Shown one piece after another: positions 5,083 to 8,339 of a stretch of DNA of 8,339 nt. The notes beneath the pieces are model-generated. The model saw nothing but the letters and a program-made list of their open reading frames with translations. It did not search any database and was not told the DNA's origin. A program made the position numbers and the translations under genes. Where the stretch lies: assembly GCA_937124525.1 (NCBI GenBank), contig CAKZLA010000137.1, positions 1 to 8,339 of the forward strand, read 5' to 3'. This DNA is from an uncultured Desulfobacterium sp. GTDB taxonomy: Bacteria; Desulfobacterota; Desulfobacteria; Desulfobacterales; Desulfobacteraceae. Position 1 is the first letter of the stretch. Each line of letters begins with the position of its first letter.

Positions 5083-7062
5083 ATGGATACAGGAAATATA
5101 GCAGAATATATTGATCAGCAAAGAGTGGTCTGTGCGGTGGTGACACAGCTGAAGAACCTGCGGCTGAAATTGCTCACGGAAAACAACCGTGAAGTCAATC
5201 TTGCCACAGGACGGCTGGCCCATATCTCCCGGGAGGGACTCAACCCTTCTGCCTCCAGGGAGTCCCTGGTGAGAGAACTGAAGCTCATCTCCCAGAAAAG
5301 ACGGAATCTGGCACAGACCCTTGACGTTGGGGAGTTATGGGAACTACTCCACGAAGATGGAGACCCCATTGACATCCCCACCATGACGGCACTTTGCTTT
5401 GATCCACCGGTGACGCCGGACCACGAATCCGCTGTTATCCGGGCGTTTTTCAACGATAAGCTCTATTTCAAATTCGGAAAAGACGTATTGACCCCCAATA
5501 CGCCGGAGCACATTGAGTTAAAACTCAAACAGATCCAGGAAGCCGAAGCCCGAAAACGTCTCATGGAAAAAGGGAGCGCATGGATCAAAGGCATGGACCA
5601 GGGAATAACCACGGAAATGCCCGACCCTGAAATCATCAAAATTCTCACCGACTATTATATCCATGAAAGGGAGAGCAAGACAGCCACCGATGCAAAGGCC
5701 ATCCTCTCCCGGGCTGGCACAGAATCCCCCCAGAAAATTTTCAACATCATGGTTAAGGCGGGCATCTGGCACAAGGATGAAAACCTTGACCTCATCCGCC
5801 TGGATATCCCCACCTGTTTCCCTTCTCCGGTTATGGAAAGGGCCGAGGATCTGATTTCAAACCATGAAGATTTTACCCAGGACCCCCTGAGAAAAGATTT
5901 AAGAGAGGTGCCTCTCATCACCATTGATGGGCAGTCCACCCTGGATTATGACGATGCCATCAGCCTTCAGAAAAAAGAAGATGGGGGATATCTTCTGGGA
6001 ATTCATATCATTGATGTGGGATTTTACATCAAAGACAATGACATCATTGATCAAGATGCCAGGGGCAGGGCCAGTTCCATTTACATGCCCGATGACAAAA
6101 TCCCCATGCTTCCCCCAAACCTGTCCGAAGATCTGTGCAGCCTGCGGGAAGGTGAGACGCGGCCCGGCATTTCCACCCTGGTGAACCTCAACCGCTTTTT
6201 TGAAATCATTGACTATGAGGTCACGGCCAGCATCATTAAAGTCCATCACCAGATGACCTACACCGAAGCCAACATGCTCAACGGTGAAGATGATCCCATC
6301 ACCACACTTCATAAAATTGCCACGGTGCTCCGGGAAAAACGCATCAAGGCAGGTGCCGTTCAAATAACCCTTCCCGAAGTCAACCTTTGGGTGGAAGACA
6401 ATGGAGACATTGGAATTTCCCGCATTGACCGGGAGAATCCCTCCAGAATGTTAGTTTCAGAGCTGATGATCCTTGCCAACTCCCTCATGGCAGAGTTCCT
6501 TGCCAGCCATGACACTCCGGCGATTTTCAGATCCCAACCCGAACCCAAACAGCGTCTGTTCCAGGGGGTGGAAACCTCCTTATTTATGAACTGCATGCAA
6601 AGAAAACAGCTCAACCGGGCCGCCACCGGTACGAAACCAGCCCCCCATTCCGGGCTTGGAGTCAAAGCATATTCCACGGCCACTTCCCCCATCAGAAGAT
6701 ACGTTGATCTGCTCACCCAGCGTCAAATCCGGGGTATTTTGGGATATGAAACAGCCTACACAAAAGACGAGCTTACATCCATTCTCCAGGTGATGGATAT
6801 TCCCATGGCAAATACGGGCAGGGCACAATTCCAGCGACGCCGTTACTGGTTGCTAAAATACCTGGAAGGCATGAAAGGCTCTTCCCAGGAAGCGGTTGTT
6901 CTGGACAGCCGCAGGGATTTTTTCACCATTCTCATCAAGGAGTTCATGCTGGAGTGGCGATTGCCATCCGGGGGGATGAAGCTCAAGCCCGGTGATCTGG
7001 TCCAGGTGACCATTCAGCATGCCGATGCCAGGCGGGATCAACTGTCCCTTTTCAGTTATTGA
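5083..7062 (+). CDS. RNase II/R-family 3'-5' exoribonuclease (RNB domain)
   Basis: It degrades single-stranded RNA processively from the 3' end in the cytoplasm, releasing nucleoside monophosphates. At 659 residues from this start it is close to RNase II (about 640) and shorter than RNase R (about 800). The RNB catalytic domain begins near residue 270. TIDGQSTLDYDDAIS supplies the four metal-binding Asp residues (282, 288, 290, 291) with family spacing, followed by HIIDVGFYI and, later, TSPIRRY with the RNA-contacting Arg pair (538-539). An S1-like beta-barrel remnant closes the protein (about 630-659). Residues 1-270 are not an obvious pair of cold-shock domains. They begin with a beta-rich stretch (YIDQQRVVCAVV) followed by helical, charged sequence. 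The start is uncertain: ATG 5083 is preferred, and TTG 5071 adds four residues; neither has a Shine-Dalgarno. It is a single gene, convergent with the purH-like gene. Confidence 0.9.
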   Translation: MDTGNIAEYIDQQRVVCAVVTQLKNLRLKLLTENNREVNLATGRLAHISREGLNPSASRESLVRELKLISQKRRNLAQTLDVGELWELLHEDGDPIDIPTMTALCFDPPVTPDHESAVIRAFFNDKLYFKFGKDVLTPNTPEHIELKLKQIQEAEARKRLMEKGSAWIKGMDQGITTEMPDPEIIKILTDYYIHERESKTATDAKAILSRAGTESPQKIFNIMVKAGIWHKDENLDLIRLDIPTCFPSPVMERAEDLISNHEDFTQDPLRKDLREVPLITIDGQSTLDYDDAISLQKKEDGGYLLGIHIIDVGFYIKDNDIIDQDARGRASSIYMPDDKIPMLPPNLSEDLCSLREGETRPGISTLVNLNRFFEIIDYEVTASIIKVHHQMTYTEANMLNGEDDPITTLHKIATVLREKRIKAGAVQITLPEVNLWVEDNGDIGISRIDRENPSRMLVSELMILANSLMAEFLASHDTPAIFRSQPEPKQRLFQGVETSLFMNCMQRKQLNRAATGTKPAPHSGLGVKAYSTATSPIRRYVDLLTQRQIRGILGYETAYTKDELTSILQVMDIPMANTGRAQFQRRRYWLLKYLEGMKGSSQEAVVLDSRRDFFTILIKEFMLEWRLPSGGMKLKPGDLVQVTIQHADARRDQLSLFSY

Positions 7063-7100
7063 TGGCATAGCACCGGATGCTTGGAGAAAATAAGAATGGA

Positions 7101-7150
7101 GCTTGGTGATAAAATCCCCCGTTGTGGTGGGGCATCATCAAAAACCAAGC
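7101..7150. terminator. Bidirectional hairpin between the RNase and purH-like genes
   Basis: gcttggt (7101-7107) and accaagc (7144-7150) pair over 7 bp. Inside, cccc (near 7117-7120) faces gggg (7129-7132), giving an interrupted stem centred in the convergent gap. On the minus strand the inner GC stem is followed by GATTTTATC, a fair U-rich tail. On the plus strand a T-rich tail is lacking nearby. It is probably a shared terminator of modest strength. A separate palindrome, aatacaa-a-ttgtatt (7165-7179), abuts the stop codon of the purH-like gene. Confidence 0.4.
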
Positions 7151-7179
7151 CCTGAAATTCATTCAATACAAATTGTATT

Positions 7180-8339
7180 TTAATGCTTAAAACTTCTCTG
7201 GCCAGTATATACCATGGTGGCATTGTTTTCGTTACAGGCCTCAATGACCTCATAATCATTCATGGAGCCACCGGGCTGAATCACCGATTTAATCCCTTGA
7301 TTTAATCCCACGTCAATGCCGTCCCTGAAGGGGAAAAAGGCATCACTGACCATGGTTGACCCAATGAGTCCACCCTTCTGAGATTCCACATCCGCTGTGA
7401 TTTCTGCCCTTTTATCCGGGTCAACCAATAGATTAAACGGCGTGTCATATCTTTCAAAGGAGAGTCGGTCCATTAGTTTTCGATGGGCCTTATCAACGGC
7501 AATTTCAGCCACCCCCACCCGGTCCTGTTCCCCGGTACCTATCCCCACGGTTACATTATCCTTCACGTAAATAACAGAATTGGAGGTGATTCCGGACTCC
7601 ACCAGCCATCCAAAGAGCATATCATTGTACTCCTGGTCCGAAGGCTCCCGGTCCACTTTATAGGTTTTACCCTTGTACTGGGTCTCGGCCACCTTAAGAT
7701 CATCCCTGGAAAGGGCTGTGGGGGCAAAGGACCACTGGGCCACAATGCCGCCATCCATGAGACTTTTAAAATCCAACACCCGTTCCCCAATATAATTTTC
7801 CAGGCGATGGATATTGTTAATGCGAATCACCCGCAGATTTTTCCGCCGGGCAAGGATATCCACGGCACCCTCTTCAAAATCCGGGGCCACCACCACCTCG
7901 GCATACTGATTGGCAATGGCTTCGGCTGTGGCTTTATCCACGGATCGGTTTAAAGCGATGCACCCGCCAAAGGCCGCCACCCGGTCTGCCATGTAGGCCT
8001 TTGTATAGGCACTTTCAAGGGTGGCTGAAATAGCCGCCCCACAGGGGTTGTTATGCTTTACAATCACCACTCCCGTAGAATGAGGGTTCTCATCCACTAA
8101 ATCTCGAGCCAACCCATAGGCAGAACTCAAATCTAAAATATTATTATACGAAAGTGCCTGACCGGTAAGGCTCTTTCCATCCTGGGGCCATTCAAGAACA
8201 GAAAGAAATAACGAATTTCCTTGAGTTGTTAAATCGCCCCAAGGTAATGCATGCCCCCAGGGAGATGCTCCGGCACCATAAATTACCTGTGGATATTTCT
8301 TTATCCATGCACCTGTTTCTTCCAAAAATTTAGCTCCTA
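7180..8339 (-). CDS. purH: AICAR transformylase domain protein (PurH-like), open at right edge
   Basis: The family catalyses formyl transfer from 10-formyltetrahydrofolate to AICAR, the next-to-last step of IMP synthesis. Numbered from the TTG at 8325, 381 residues are seen. ALSYNN (57-62), the catalytic VKHNNPCG (89-96), SNSVIYVKDNVTVGIGTG (248-265), SDAFFPFRDGID (327-338), VIQPGGSMND (348-357) and the family-typical end MVYTGQRSFKH are all present, so the C-terminus is complete and the active-site Lys-His is kept. The segment ahead of ALSYNN is unusual: YG is followed by AGASPWGHALPWGDL instead of the common RYG-x-NPHQ. The IMP cyclohydrolase domain of ordinary PurH is not in the window. 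The frame stays open to 8339, so either the gene continues beyond the edge or it starts at TTG 8325, which has AGGAG eight bases upstream. Which of these holds cannot be decided here. Confidence 0.88.
   Translation of the reverse strand, partial: GAKFLEETGAWIKKYPQVIYGAGASPWGHALPWGDLTTQGNSLFLSVLEWPQDGKSLTGQALSYNNILDLSSAYGLARDLVDENPHSTGVVIVKHNNPCGAAISATLESAYTKAYMADRVAAFGGCIALNRSVDKATAEAIANQYAEVVVAPDFEEGAVDILARRKNLRVIRINNIHRLENYIGERVLDFKSLMDGGIVAQWSFAPTALSRDDLKVAETQYKGKTYKVDREPSDQEYNDMLFGWLVESGITSNSVIYVKDNVTVGIGTGEQDRVGVAEIAVDKAHRKLMDRLSFERYDTPFNLLVDPDKRAEITADVESQKGGLIGSTMVSDAFFPFRDGIDVGLNQGIKSVIQPGGSMNDYEVIEACNENNATMVYTGQRSFKH

Noticed and set aside
1..8339. CRISPR array, tRNA/rRNA genes, phage genes or a biosynthetic cluster
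   Set aside because: I read all intergenic intervals and found no regularly spaced long repeats, no cloverleaf-like sequence and no related genes.

Overview
The window is mainly a chromosomal stretch of ordinary housekeeping genes from a Gram-negative bacterium of moderate GC content. The protein style (a 307-residue beta-carbonic anhydrase, a free-standing RNase II-type enzyme, an atypical AICAR transformylase) reminds me of sulfate-reducing Desulfobacterota (Desulfobacteraceae-like). That placement is an impression from codon and protein style, not a demonstrated assignment.

Left edge (1 to about 415): two AT-rich gene fragments lie back to back on opposite strands. Bases 1-200 on the minus strand encode 67 residues of an O6-methylguanine-DNA methyltransferase, including its PCHR active site. 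Bases 201 to about 415 on the plus strand encode the core of a GT-A family 2 glycosyltransferase. Both stop in mid-domain, and neither resembles the rest of the window in composition. An assembly or cloning chimera at a contig end explains this best.

Body (about 420 to 8339): six substantial genes alternate perfectly in strand: beta-carbonic anhydrase (+), hemW radical-SAM haem chaperone (-), mltG endolytic transglycosylase (+), an Smr-domain protein (-), an RNase II-family exoribonuclease (+), and the AICAR-transformylase half of a PurH-like enzyme (-, open at the right edge). They therefore form three convergent pairs, two divergent intergenic regions and no operon. Each gene is probably its own transcription unit.

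Intergenic signals: a rho-independent-type hairpin follows the carbonic anhydrase. A heptad repeat with G-quadruplex potential lies behind hemW. A good sigma70-like promoter precedes mltG and is bracketed by two ACCATGGT palindromes. Two back-to-back promoter candidates lie between smr and the RNase gene, both placing the transcript start almost on the start codon. A hairpin lies between the RNase gene and the purH-like gene.

The genes belong to unrelated core processes (CO2/bicarbonate chemistry, haem insertion, peptidoglycan strand termination, nucleic-acid processing, RNA turnover, purine synthesis). I found no defence system, mobile element, CRISPR array, RNA gene or biosynthetic cluster. 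The points most worth a second look are the chimeric edge with a possible frameshift in the carbonic anhydrase N-terminus, the G4 heptad repeat, the duplicated 18-residue motif in the Smr protein, the divergent AICAR-transformylase N-terminus, and the possibly leaderless divergent pair.
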